Of a stretch of 29,355 nucleotides of DNA, positions 13,997 to 21,943 are shown in pieces (positions within the stretch are counted from its first letter, which is position 1; each line of letters starts with the position of its first letter). The stretch comes from Actinomycetes bacterium (lineage in GTDB: Bacteria; Actinomycetota; Actinomycetes; Propionibacteriales; Propionibacteriaceae): NCBI GenBank assembly GCA_023460935.1, contig JAEWOI010000013.1, positions 1 to 29,355 of the forward strand, given 5' to 3'. The position numbers and the translations under genes were made by a program. The notes under the pieces were generated by a model. That model was not told the origin of the DNA. It did not search any database and saw only the letters and a program-made list of their open reading frames with translations.

Positions 13997-14290
13997 TCAG
14001 GCTGTGGGTGCCGGCGGCTGCTTCGGCTCGTCACCGTCGACCAGGTCCTTCACCTTCTCGACGGCCTCACCGGCCAGCTTCTGGGCTTCGCCGGCGAACT
14101 TCTGGGCGTTCTCCGGCAGGTCCTCTGCGAACTCCTTGACCTTCTCCACTGCCTCTCCGGTGAACTCCTTGGCGGCCTCGAAAGCGTCGCCGGCGACGTC
14201 GGCTGCCTTCTCGCCGAATTCCTTCGCCTTGTCGAGCAGGCCGCCGAGGAAACCCTCGCCCTCGCCCTTGACGGTGTTCTGTTCAGTCAT
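13997..14290 (-). CDS. small amphipathic-helix (LEA-like) hypothetical protein
   Basis: This 97-residue protein is rich in Lys, Glu and Ala with no cysteine. It consists mainly of 11-residue amphipathic repeats, such as GEAVEKVKEFA (45-55) and GEAVEKVKDLV (74-84), and ends in a proline-rich tail. Such repeats resemble late-embryogenesis-abundant and related stress proteins; a distant likeness to MT0933-type small antitoxins was considered. There is no signal peptide. AGGAGG lies just upstream of the ATG, and a TAGGCT hexamer at 14326-14331 (minus strand) could be its -10 element. No function is assigned; protection of membranes or proteins under stress is a guess. Confidence 0.75.
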   Translation of the reverse strand: MTEQNTVKGEGEGFLGGLLDKAKEFGEKAADVAGDAFEAAKEFTGEAVEKVKEFAEDLPENAQKFAGEAQKLAGEAVEKVKDLVDGDEPKQPPAPTA

Positions 14291-14357
14291 GACCGGCCTT
14301 CCTCCTCGGGAGCAACGACAGGGCCAGCCTAGGCCGCTGCGGGCGCGGTTGGGGCGG

Positions 14358-14960
14358 TCAGCCGGCGGAATCGTGGCGGACGGCGAACACGCGGAAGCCC
14401 TTCGCGCTGGCCACCCGCTCACAGCGGTAGCCGGAGCACCTCAGCCAGGCCTGCAACGAGTCGGCACCGAGGTTCCGGCCCACGACCAGCCGCGCGGTGC
14501 CACCGGGCTTCAGCCGCGGCAGCCAGGTGAGCAGCAGCTCGTGCAGCGCGGCCTTGCCGATCCGGATCGGCGGGTTCGACCAGATCTCGTCGTACCGGAC
14601 GTCCGGGTCGGACTCGGCCGGAGCCAGCGGGCGCACCCGCTCAGCGACACCGTGCGCAGCAGCGTTCGTCGCGCACAGTCCGAGTGCCCTGGCGTTGGTG
14701 TCCACGGCGTCGACCACAGCGGCGGGGCAGGCCGTTGCGAGCGCAACCGCGAGCACGCCGTAACCACAGCCCAGGTCCAGCAGCCGGGTCGCGCCCGCGG
14801 GTGGGGCCGACTCCCGCAGCAGCACCGCAGTGCCGAGGTCGAGGCCGTCGGCGGAGAACACCCCGGCGGCCGTGGTGAACTCCCAGTCGGTGTCCCAGAA
14901 GCGCATTCGCACCTGGCGTCGCTGCTCGTCGCCGGTCGGGGTGTGGAAGTAGTGGCTCAT
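14358..14960 (-). CDS. RsmC-like 16S/23S rRNA guanine-N2 methyltransferase (small-type)
   Basis: This 200-residue SAM-dependent methyltransferase has a glycine-rich SAM loop DLGCGYG (62-68). The catalytic NPPIRIGK (129-136) is typical of N2-guanine methyltransferases of the RsmC/RlmG group. It is a single-domain version, like those of Gram-positive bacteria, against about 340 residues in E. coli RsmC. The exact rRNA position is not certain. Its ATG overlaps the truA stop (ATGA), so it is the third gene of a coupled trmB-truA-methyltransferase RNA-modification operon. Confidence 0.88.
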   Translation of the reverse strand: MSHYFHTPTGDEQRRQVRMRFWDTDWEFTTAAGVFSADGLDLGTAVLLRESAPPAGATRLLDLGCGYGVLAVALATACPAAVVDAVDTNARALGLCATNAAAHGVAERVRPLAPAESDPDVRYDEIWSNPPIRIGKAALHELLLTWLPRLKPGGTARLVVGRNLGADSLQAWLRCSGYRCERVASAKGFRVFAVRHDSAG

Positions 14961-15772
14961 CCCTGCTCCTCAAGCACCCGGCGCGCCCGGGCCTGCCTTG
15001 CCCGCGTCTCCAGCTGCTCATCCGGCGGGTAGCCGACCTCCTCCAGCACCAGCCCGTGCGCCGGCATCACCGGCACGTCGCCGCTGCGCGCGGGGGAGTC
15101 CAGCAGCCCCTCCAGCCAGGCGACGTCGCGCCGGCCGGTGGCCACCTCGGTCAGGGCCCCGACCAGCGAGCGCACCATCGAGTGGCAGAATGCGTCGGCG
15201 CGCACCCCGATCTCCACGGTCCCGTCAGGCAGGCGCACGGCTTCCAGCAGCTGCAGCTGCCGGATCGTCGTGGCCCCTTCCCTCGCCCTGCAGAAGGCTG
15301 CGAAGTCGTGCAGGCCGAGCAACGTTCCGGCCGCGGAGTTCAGCCGGTCGACGTCGAGCCTGCCCCGCACCGCAGCGGTGGTGTGCCGACGCAGCGGGTC
15401 GACCACGCCGTCGCTGAGCCGGTAGGCGTACCGCCGCCAGATCGCAGCGAACCTCGCGTCGAAGCCCGGGGGAGCGATCGCCACCCGGTACACGGCGAGA
15501 TCGGCGGGCAGGGCTCGGCGGAGCCTCCGGTCAAGCGTGGCGGCGAGCTCAGCCGGCTCGGTCGCCTCCAGGTCGAAGTGCGCCACCTGGCCGCGGGCGT
15601 GCACGCCGGCGTCGGTTCGGCCGGCGCAGACCAGCGCCGGCGCCTCCGGCAGCCGCAGCACGCGGCCGATCCAGGCCTCCAGCTCACCCTGCACGGTGCG
15701 CAACCCGGTCTGTGCGGCCCAGCCGTGGAAGCCGGCTCCGTCGTAGCCGAGGTCGAGGCGGAACCGGATCAT
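14957..15772 (-). CDS. truA: tRNA pseudouridine(38-40) synthase
   Basis: TruA isomerises uridines 38-40 in the anticodon arm of many tRNAs. The 271 residues begin MIRFRLDLGYDGAGFHGWA, and the catalytic aspartate is Asp54 in CAGRTDAGVHA. Other family features include FxARFAAIWRRYAYRL and the C-terminal DAFCHSMVRSLVGAL. The ATG at 15772 overlaps the trmB stop by four bases; a longer upstream open frame is the shadow of trmB. In many actinobacteria truA directly follows rplQ; here it is 11 kb away with other genes between. Confidence 0.95.
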   Translation of the reverse strand: MIRFRLDLGYDGAGFHGWAAQTGLRTVQGELEAWIGRVLRLPEAPALVCAGRTDAGVHARGQVAHFDLEATEPAELAATLDRRLRRALPADLAVYRVAIAPPGFDARFAAIWRRYAYRLSDGVVDPLRRHTTAAVRGRLDVDRLNSAAGTLLGLHDFAAFCRAREGATTIRQLQLLEAVRLPDGTVEIGVRADAFCHSMVRSLVGALTEVATGRRDVAWLEGLLDSPARSGDVPVMPAHGLVLEEVGYPPDEQLETRARQARARRVLEEQG

Positions 15773-16482
15773 GGCCTGCGGAAGGCGAGGTCGCGGATCG
15801 TGCGGCCGGCGGCGACCCCGCGGCGCTCGTACTTGGTCTGCGGGCGCAGCTCGTAGCGCGGCGCCCACCGGTCGTGGCAGTTCTCCAGCCCCTCGGTGGC
15901 GGTCAGCACTTCCAGCATCGAGTCGGCGTAGTCCTCCCAGTCGGTGGCCAGCCGCCAGACCCCGCCCGCGGCGAGCCGGGACGCCACGACGGCCGCGAAC
16001 CCGGGGTTCACCAGGCGGCGCTTGTGGTGGCGCGCCTTGTGCCAGGGGTCGGGGAAGAACGTCCACAGCTCCGAGACGCTGGCCGGGGCGAACACCGTCG
16101 CCAGCGCCTGCATGCCGTCGGCGACGACCAGCCGCACGTTGGTCACCCCGCGCCGGGCCAGCCTGCCCAGGGTGGACGCCACCGCCGGCTCGAACACCTC
16201 GAAGGCCACCAGGTTGGCGTCCGGGAACGCCTCGGCCAGCGCCGTGATCGCCTCACCGGTGCCCGAGCCGATCTCCACCAGCAACGGAGCCCGGCGGCCG
16301 AAGGCAGCGGTCCAGTCGATGCTCGCGTCCGGGGCGACCGAGGTCGTCCGCTCTCCGGCCGGCACCGGCACCACCCAGGGGTCGCGGTGGGCGTCCCAGG
16401 CCCGCTGCTGGGACTCGTTCATCCGCGCGCTGCGGCGAACGTAGGACACCACGTCGCGGTGGATCCGTTCGGCGGCGGGCAT
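15769..16482 (-). CDS. trmB: tRNA (guanine-N7-)-methyltransferase
   Basis: TrmB makes m7G46 in the variable loop of tRNA. The 237 residues show the SAM motif EIGSGTG (70-76) and the signature FFPDPWHKARHHKRRL (from 142). TDW at 180-182 and the C-terminal TKYE (216-219) contact substrate. No Shine-Dalgarno sequence precedes the ATG at 16482; instead TAGAGT lies 7 bases upstream, suggesting a leaderless transcript. An internal ATG at residue 21 is a possible alternative but also lacks a ribosome-binding site. It leads the truA and rRNA methyltransferase genes. Confidence 0.94.
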   Translation of the reverse strand: MPAAERIHRDVVSYVRRSARMNESQQRAWDAHRDPWVVPVPAGERTTSVAPDASIDWTAAFGRRAPLLVEIGSGTGEAITALAEAFPDANLVAFEVFEPAVASTLGRLARRGVTNVRLVVADGMQALATVFAPASVSELWTFFPDPWHKARHHKRRLVNPGFAAVVASRLAAGGVWRLATDWEDYADSMLEVLTATEGLENCHDRWAPRYELRPQTKYERRGVAAGRTIRDLAFRRP

Positions 16483-16489
16483 GGCGGCA

Positions 16490-16495
16490 ACTCTA
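16490..16495 (-). promoter_or_regulatory. candidate -10 element for leaderless trmB mRNA
   Basis: TAGAGT on the minus strand fits TANNNT and ends 7 bases before the trmB ATG. Transcription would begin at or next to the start codon. No clear -35 element is seen. Confidence 0.45.
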
Positions 16496-16602
16496 GTGCC
16501 GTGCCGCGGGTGGCTTCGCCCGGAGCGGTTGCGGGACCGATCAGGGGACGGTCAGGGTCGGCCGGCGCCCGGCGGAGGCCTCCGGCCGGGTTACATGGAG
16601 GG

Positions 16603-17013
16603 GTGCGCGGAATCCTCAACATCATCTGGCTCGTCCTCGGCGGCTTCTGGCTGGCCGTCGGCTACGTCGCAGCCGGCATCATTGCCTGCCTGCTCATCGT
16701 CACCATCCCCTTCGGCATCGCCTCGTTCCGGATGGCCGGCTACGCGCTGTGGCCCTTCGGCCGGGCCGTCGTTGCCAAGCCGGGCGCCGGGCTCGGCTCG
16801 GCGGTCGGCAACCTGATCTGGTTCCTCGTCGCCGGGCTGTGGCTGGCCATCGGCCACGTCACCACTGCCGTCGCCCAGGCGGTGACGATCATCGGCATCC
16901 CGCTGGCGATCGCCAACCTGAAGATGATCCCGGTGACGTGCTTCCCGTTCGGCAAGGACATCGTCGACTCCAGCTACCTCCCGCCGGGTGCGCGGCCGCT
17001 GCACAGCCTCTGA
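16603..17013 (+). CDS. YccF domain-containing membrane protein
   Basis: This 136-residue inner-membrane protein is built of two YccF (DUF307) repeats. The first (about 4-54) reads NIIWLVLGGFWLAVGY then IPFGIASFRMAGYALWPFGR; the second (about 70-118) reads NLIWFLVAGLWLAIGH then IIGIPLAIANLK and CFPFGK. The family's function is unknown. The GTG at 16603 begins the conserved region. GGAGGG sits immediately against it, too close to act as a ribosome-binding site. TTACAT ends 6 bases before, so the mRNA may be leaderless. Confidence 0.88.
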   Translation: MRGILNIIWLVLGGFWLAVGYVAAGIIACLLIVTIPFGIASFRMAGYALWPFGRAVVAKPGAGLGSAVGNLIWFLVAGLWLAIGHVTTAVAQAVTIIGIPLAIANLKMIPVTCFPFGKDIVDSSYLPPGARPLHSL

Positions 17014-17053
17014 CTCATCAGCTGACGATTTCGCCGGCACACCGTCCCGGTCC

Positions 17054-17059
17054 TAGGCT
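17054..17059 (+). promoter_or_regulatory. candidate -10 element for leaderless marC-family mRNA
   Basis: TAGGCT fits TANNNT and ends 6 bases before the GTG at 17066. The GGAGG at 17061-17065 abuts the start codon and cannot serve as a normal ribosome-binding site. Confidence 0.5.
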
Positions 17060-17065
17060 TGGAGG

Positions 17066-17683
17066 GTGGGCCAGTTCTTCGACGTCGACCTGTTCCTCAC
17101 CACAGCAGTAACCCTCTTCGTCATCGTCGATCCCCCCGGCCTCCTGCCGGTGTTCCTCGGACTGACCAACTCCCTCGATGCCAGGCACCGGCGCCGGGCC
17201 GCGGACCGCGCCTCGCTGGTGGCGTTCGGGGTGATCGCAGTGTTCGCGCTGTTCGGTCGCCAGATCCTGGACTACCTGGCCGTCTCGGTGCCCGCCCTGC
17301 AGGTCTCCGGCGGGCTCCTGTTGCTGCTGATCGCCCTCGAACTGCTGATGGGCAAGGCTGAGGACCCGGTGAGCCACGACGGGGTGAACGTGGCGATCGT
17401 GCCCCTCGGCACCCCGCTGATGGCCGGCCCGGGCGCGATCGTGGCCACGATGCTGGCCGTCCAGCGCGGTCCGACCTACCTGGCCGGCTACCTGACCGTC
17501 ACCCTTGCCCTGATCACCGTGATGGCCCTGGTCTGGGTCTTCCTGCGCTACGCGGGGCTGATCCGAGCGATCCTGCGCGAGTCCGGGACGGTGCTCGCCT
17601 CCCGGATCGCTGGCCTGCTGCTCTCCGCGATCGCCGTCCAGATGGTGGCCGACGGGGTGTTCGGCTTCCTCGAGGCCCACTGA
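17066..17683 (+). CDS. MarC-family integral membrane protein
   Basis: This 205-residue protein has about six membrane helices and the MarC/UPF0056 landmarks. These are FVIVDPPGLLPVFLGLT near the N-terminus, LxVSGGLLLLLIALELL in the middle, and PLGTPLMAGPGAI near residue 112. MarC was once linked to multiple antibiotic resistance in E. coli, but that role was not upheld; some relatives are proposed amino-acid exporters. The substrate here is unknown. The first codon is GTG at 17066, because the family N-terminus starts there. It follows the YccF gene by 52 bases on the same strand and is closed by a long hairpin. Confidence 0.9.
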   Translation: MGQFFDVDLFLTTAVTLFVIVDPPGLLPVFLGLTNSLDARHRRRAADRASLVAFGVIAVFALFGRQILDYLAVSVPALQVSGGLLLLLIALELLMGKAEDPVSHDGVNVAIVPLGTPLMAGPGAIVATMLAVQRGPTYLAGYLTVTLALITVMALVWVFLRYAGLIRAILRESGTVLASRIAGLLLSAIAVQMVADGVFGFLEAH

Positions 17684-17712
17684 CCCTCAGCCTCGGCAAG
17701 CCTCTCAACCTC

Positions 17713-17762
17713 CGCAAGCTGTGAGTTGGGCGGCGACATCACCGCCCAACTCACAGCTTGCG
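17713..17762. terminator. 21-bp perfect hairpin between convergent marC-family and EF-G-like genes
   Basis: The arms 17713-17733 and 17742-17762 are exact reverse complements around an 8-base loop (CGACATCA). It lies 29 bases after the MarC-family stop and 14 bases from the 3' end of the minus-strand EF-G-like gene. Bidirectional termination is likely. The stem is unusually long for a simple terminator. Confidence 0.75.
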
Positions 17763-17776
17763 AGCTTCGGGGTGGG

Positions 17777-19861
17777 TCAGTTGGCCTTGGCGAACTTCTC
17801 CATCAGGTTCTGCGGCAGCAGTTCGTAACCGTGGAACTGGCGGGTGAAGGTGCCCGAACCGTGGGCGATGCCGCGCAGGTCGATCGCGTAGCGAGCCAGC
17901 TCGGTCTGCGGCACCAGCGCCCGGACGATCGCCTTGTGGTTCTCCGAATCGGAGCCCAGCAGCTGGCCGCGGCGGCCGGACAGGTCGGTCATGACGGCGC
18001 CGAGGTACTCCTCGCCGACGGTGACCGTGACCAGGTCGATCGGCTCCAGCAGGGCGACGGTCCTGGGGTTGGCGGCCTCCTTGATCGCCAGTGAGCCGGC
18101 CAGCTGGAAGGCCATGTCGGAGGAGTCCACCGAGTGGGCCTTGCCGTCGAACAGGGTCACCCGGACGTCGACCATCGGGAACCCGGCGAAGACGCCCTTG
18201 TCGAGCTGGTTGCGGATGCCCTTCTCCACGCTGGGGATGAACTGGCGCGGCACCGCACCGCCGACCACCTTGTCGACGAACTCGAAGCCGCCGCCGCGCG
18301 GCAGGGGCTCGACCTCGATGTTGCACACCGCGTACTGCCCGTGGCCACCGGACTGCTTGACGTGCCGGCCCATCGCCGTGGCCTTCGCGACGAAGGTCTC
18401 CCGCAGCGGGATCTTCAGGTCCTCCTGCTCCACCTTCACCCCGTAGCGCTCCACCAGCCGGGCCAGCAGCAGGTCGGCGTGGGCCTGCCCCGTGGTCCAC
18501 AGCACCAGCTGGTCGTTGCCGCCCCGGTCGAGGCGGACGGTGGTGTCCTCGACCGCGAGGCGCTGCAGCGCCCCGGCCAGCTTGTCCTCGTCGTTGCGGG
18601 TGGCTGCGCGGATGGCGAGCGGCAGCAGCGGCTCGGGCAGCGTCCAGCTGTCCACCAGCGCCGGCCGGTCCTTCGACGACAGCGTGTCACCGGTCTCGGC
18701 CGTGCTCAGCTTCGGCACCATCACGATCTCCCCGGCCATGGCGCTCTGCCTGGGCTTCAGCTCGGTGCCGACAGCGGCCTGGATCAGGCCGACCCGCTCC
18801 TCGTTGTCGTGGTCGGGATGGCTGTCGTCGGCCTGGCCGATCCGGGAGCGGTGGCCGGAGACGTGCACCACTTCCTCCGCCCGCAGGGTGCCGGAGAAGA
18901 TGCGCACCATCGACAACCGGCCGGCGAACGGGTCGGTGGTGGTACGGATCACCTGCGCCACCAGCGGCCCCGCCGGGTCGGTGGCGGGGGTGGGCAACTC
19001 CTCGCCGTCCGGCGCGGTGGCCGGCGGGTTCGGGTGCAGCGACGGGGTGGGGAAGCCGTGCTCGATCAGCCGCAGCAGCTCCTCGACACCGACGCCGGTG
19101 TTGGCTGCGACGGGCACCACGGGGTAGAGGTTGGCCGTCGCCACCGCCTTCATCAGGTCATCCAGCAGGTACTCGGTGTCGAGCTCCTCGCCCTCGAGGT
19201 AGCGGTCCATCAGGGAGTCGTCCTCCGCCTCCTGGATGATCGCCTCGATCAGCGGGCCGCGGTAGGTCTCCACGTGCGAGTCGTCCGCGGTGAGCTTGCG
19301 GTTGACCACCTCGCCGGCGGAGTAGTCGTGCTCCTCGAGGCTCAGCAGCCCGATGTTGCCGATGATCCCGTCCGGGCCGAGCGTGGGCACGTGGGTGGGC
19401 AGGACGCCCTCGCCGAACTTGTCCTGGGCGTCGGCGACGCTGGCGTCGAAATCGGCGTGGCCGGCGTCCAGCTTGGTCAGCGCGATGATCCGGGGCAGGC
19501 GTGCGGCGGTGCACTCCTCCCACAGGGCGGCGGCTGCGCCGTCGATGCCGTCCGCAGCCGAGATCACGAAGATCGCCGCGTCAGCTGCGCGGATGCCGGC
19601 GCGCAACTCGCCGACGAAGTCGGGGTGGCCGGGGGCGTCCAGCAGGTTCACCAGCTTGTCGCCGGTGACGACCGAGGCCAGGTACAGCTGGGCTGCGCGC
19701 TCGGCGTCCTCCTTCTCGCCGCGGTAGCCGGTGATCCGCGCCTTGAGCAACTGCTCGAACAGTGACGTCTTTCCCGAGCCGGCGTTTCCGATCAGCACAA
19801 CATTGCGGACATCGTCGGGACTGGTCACCTGCATCGAGGCAGCGCTCATCTTTGAACTCAT
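17777..19861 (-). CDS. elongation factor G-like protein (EF-G2/FusA2 type)
   Basis: This 694-residue paralogue has the five-domain layout of EF-G but a divergent GTPase centre. G1 is GNAGSGKT (25-32) instead of the usual GHIDxGKT, G3 DAPGH (75-79) is kept, and G4 is TKLD (129-132) rather than NKxD. The switch I RGITI motif of translational GTPases is absent, replaced by KEDAERAAQLYLAS. The C-terminal half retains GGHGQYA and the PIDLVTVTVGEEYLG domain V. Actinobacteria commonly carry such a second protein (for example mycobacterial FusA2), whose role is unclear. Of three nearby ATGs the first is taken; TTAGGT ends 7 bases upstream. Confidence 0.88.
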   Translation of the reverse strand: MSSKMSAASMQVTSPDDVRNVVLIGNAGSGKTSLFEQLLKARITGYRGEKEDAERAAQLYLASVVTGDKLVNLLDAPGHPDFVGELRAGIRAADAAIFVISAADGIDGAAAALWEECTAARLPRIIALTKLDAGHADFDASVADAQDKFGEGVLPTHVPTLGPDGIIGNIGLLSLEEHDYSAGEVVNRKLTADDSHVETYRGPLIEAIIQEAEDDSLMDRYLEGEELDTEYLLDDLMKAVATANLYPVVPVAANTGVGVEELLRLIEHGFPTPSLHPNPPATAPDGEELPTPATDPAGPLVAQVIRTTTDPFAGRLSMVRIFSGTLRAEEVVHVSGHRSRIGQADDSHPDHDNEERVGLIQAAVGTELKPRQSAMAGEIVMVPKLSTAETGDTLSSKDRPALVDSWTLPEPLLPLAIRAATRNDEDKLAGALQRLAVEDTTVRLDRGGNDQLVLWTTGQAHADLLLARLVERYGVKVEQEDLKIPLRETFVAKATAMGRHVKQSGGHGQYAVCNIEVEPLPRGGGFEFVDKVVGGAVPRQFIPSVEKGIRNQLDKGVFAGFPMVDVRVTLFDGKAHSVDSSDMAFQLAGSLAIKEAANPRTVALLEPIDLVTVTVGEEYLGAVMTDLSGRRGQLLGSDSENHKAIVRALVPQTELARYAIDLRGIAHGSGTFTRQFHGYELLPQNLMEKFAKAN

Positions 19862-19953
19862 AGCGACTACCTAACACTGACCCCAATCGGCCTGCAACCG
19901 ACTTCGCATGATTGGGCCGAAGTGTTCCGCGCACGCTCTGACAAGCACATTGT

Positions 19954-19974
19954 TGAGCGCGGCGGCAGCGCTCA
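19954..19974 (-). terminator. small hairpin at the gltA stop
   Basis: TGAGCGC (19954-19960) pairs with GCGCTCA (19968-19974) around a 7-base loop, and overlaps the gltA stop codon. It is GC-rich but short and has no U-tract. Further on, CCCAATC/GATTGGG (19882-19888 with 19910-19916) forms another stem before the EF-G-like gene. Confidence 0.4.
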
Positions 19975-21252
19975 GCCGCGCTGCTCGAGCGGGACGTAGG
20001 GCCGGGTGCGGTAGCCGGTGTAGACCTGCTTCGGACGGGCGATCCGCTTCTCCGGGTCGGTGATGAACTCCTGGTACTGCGCGCACCAGCCCGCGGTGCG
20101 GGGGACGGCGAACAGCACAGTGAACATCTCCGGTGGGAACCCGAGCGCCTCGTAGATCAGCCCGGAGTAGAAGTCGACGTTCGGGTAGAGCCTGCGGGAG
20201 ACGAAGTAGTCGTCGTCGAGTCCGTAGCGCTCCAGCTCCTGGGCCACCTGCAGCAGCGGGTTCACCCCGGTCACCTCGAAGACGTCCTCGACGGCCTTCT
20301 TGATGATCTTCGCGCGCGGGTCGTAGTTCTTGTACACGCGGTGGCCGAAGCCCATCATCCGCGTCTTGCCGGCCTTGACCCCCTCGATGAACTCCGGCAC
20401 GCGGTCTACCGTCCCGATCTCGCGCAGCATCCGCAGCACGGCCTCGTTGGCCCCGCCGTGCAGCGGTCCGTGCAGCGCCCCGACCCCCGCGGAGCAGCAG
20501 GTGTAGAGGTCGGTGCCGGAACTGGCGACCGCGCGGACGGCGTTCGTGGAGCAGTTCTGCTCGTGGTCCGCATGCAGGATGAACAGCACCTCGACGGCGC
20601 GCACCAGCCGCGGGTCGGCGACGTAGCGCCGCTCCGCCTGCTTGAACAGCATCGCCAGGAAGTTGTGGCAGTAGCCGTAGTTGTCGTCGGGATTGATGTA
20701 CGGCTTGGCCTTGCCCTTGCGGTAGGCGAACGCCGCGAGCGTCGGCATCTTGCCGATCAGGCGGGCGATGTTCAGCGCGCGGGCCTGCGGGTCGTCGAAG
20801 TTGTGGGCGTCGGGATAGAAGCTGTAGAAGGCGGCTGTCGAAGCCATCAGGATCGTCATCGGGTGCGCGTCGTAGGGGAACCCGGCCAGCACCGTCTTCA
20901 GCTTGTCCGGCAGCTTGCGGTGCTGGGTGATCAGCGTCTCCCACTCGGCCAGCTGCGTCGCGTTCGGCAGCCCTCCGTTCAGCAGCAGGTAGGCCACCTC
21001 GAGGAAGGTCGAGTGCTCTGCAAGCTCCGCGATGGGGTAGCCCCGGTACTCCAGGACGCCGGCCTCGCCGTCGATGTAGGTGATCGAGGAGCGACAGGCC
21101 GCGGTGTTCATGAAGCCGGGGTCATAGGTGGCGAGCGGCTCGCCGTCGATGTCGAATTGTCGCAGTTCCGGTGCCCTGATCGTGGCATCCGTGATCGCCA
21201 GCTCGGCCTCGGCGCCGCTGGCCGGGTGCCGGATCTGGAGGATGTCTGCCAT
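19972..21252 (-). CDS. gltA: citrate synthase (type II)
   Basis: It condenses oxaloacetate and acetyl-CoA to citrate, the entry step of the TCA cycle. The 426 residues match the hexameric bacterial form (E. coli 427). Catalytic residues are His265 (in GPLHGGANEA), His304 (in MGFGHRVYK) and Asp360 (in PNVDFYSG). The N-terminal beta-rich extension typical of this type is present. ATG at 21252 is chosen by alignment with the family N-terminus. No Shine-Dalgarno sequence fits, but TATCGT ends 6 bases upstream. It is divergent from rplM over 233 bases. Confidence 0.96.
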   Translation of the reverse strand: MADILQIRHPASGAEAELAITDATIRAPELRQFDIDGEPLATYDPGFMNTAACRSSITYIDGEAGVLEYRGYPIAELAEHSTFLEVAYLLLNGGLPNATQLAEWETLITQHRKLPDKLKTVLAGFPYDAHPMTILMASTAAFYSFYPDAHNFDDPQARALNIARLIGKMPTLAAFAYRKGKAKPYINPDDNYGYCHNFLAMLFKQAERRYVADPRLVRAVEVLFILHADHEQNCSTNAVRAVASSGTDLYTCCSAGVGALHGPLHGGANEAVLRMLREIGTVDRVPEFIEGVKAGKTRMMGFGHRVYKNYDPRAKIIKKAVEDVFEVTGVNPLLQVAQELERYGLDDDYFVSRRLYPNVDFYSGLIYEALGFPPEMFTVLFAVPRTAGWCAQYQEFITDPEKRIARPKQVYTGYRTRPYVPLEQRG

Positions 21253-21258
21253 GCCTGC

Positions 21259-21264
21259 ACGATA
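21259..21264 (-). promoter_or_regulatory. candidate -10 element for leaderless gltA mRNA
   Basis: TATCGT on the minus strand fits TANNNT and ends 6 bases before the gltA ATG. This places the probable transcript start at the initiation codon. No -35 match is visible. Confidence 0.45.
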
Positions 21265-21370
21265 GGGATAACGGTTTGGTCTCGGCCTGTCGTCTCGCCG
21301 GTCAGGGCGGTGGCCAGCTACCGTGCTAACGCCCTCGCGGGGTCCGGTGCGGCCGGTCGCGCCGGCTGTT

Positions 21371-21400
21371 TTGACCCACCTGAGGACCGCACGGTAATCT
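21371..21400 (+). promoter_or_regulatory. housekeeping-type promoter for rplM-rpsI
   Basis: TTGACC (21371-21376) and TAATCT (21395-21400) are separated by 18 bases, a good match to the primary-sigma consensus. Transcription would begin near 21407 and leave a leader of about 80 bases before the rplM GTG. Confidence 0.7.
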
Positions 21401-21485
21401 AAGGCGCTGTTGCGCTGTGGTCTGCCCGAGGCTGATCCCGCACTCAACGACAGAGCTACAACTCATGGAAGCAGGTCTACGACCC

Positions 21486-21929
21486 GTGTCTACGTACAGC
21501 CCCAAGCCTGGCGAGATCACCAGGGACTGGCATGTGATCGATGCCGAGGACGTCGTCCTTGGCCGGCTGGCCGTCACCGCGGCGACCCTGCTGCGCGGCA
21601 AGCACAAGCCGCAGTTCGCCCCGCACGTCGACACCGGCGACTTCGTGATCGTGGTGAACGCATCGAAGATCGCCCTCACCGGCAACAAGCGCACCGACAA
21701 GCTGGCCTACCGGCACTCCGGCCGTCCGGGCGGGCTGAAGGCCGTGCCGTACGGTGAACTGCTCGACAACGACCCGCGCAAGGCCGTCGAGCGGGCCGTG
21801 TGGGGCATGCTCCCCAAGAACAAGCTGAGCCGTCAGCTGATCAAGAAGCTCAAGGTCTACTCCGGCCCCGAGCATCCCCACAGCGCGCAGAAGCCGCAGC
21901 CGTACCAGATCACCCAGATCGCTCAGTGA
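21486..21929 (+). CDS. rplM: 50S ribosomal protein L13
   Basis: L13, 147 residues, is an early-assembly protein of the large subunit. From memory it aligns along its length with mycobacterial L13: TYSPKPGEITRDWHVIDAED at the start, LRGKHKPQFAP, YRHSGRPGGLK, GMLPKNKLSRQ and YSGPEHPHSAQ. The GTG at 21486 gives the usual length and has GCAGG at 21471-21475, about 10 bases upstream. An in-frame ATG at 21465 would add seven residues and is the alternative. It is paired with rpsI, as nearly always. Confidence 0.96.
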   Translation: MSTYSPKPGEITRDWHVIDAEDVVLGRLAVTAATLLRGKHKPQFAPHVDTGDFVIVVNASKIALTGNKRTDKLAYRHSGRPGGLKAVPYGELLDNDPRKAVERAVWGMLPKNKLSRQLIKKLKVYSGPEHPHSAQKPQPYQITQIAQ

Positions 21930-21943
21930 GCCGAGGAACAGAC

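Noticed and set aside
18134..19765. Long open frame antisense to the EF-G-like gene
   Set aside because: Codon-position GC in the real gene opens the opposite frame. The translation is low-complexity, rich in Gly, Arg, His and Gln, and shows no recognisable domain.
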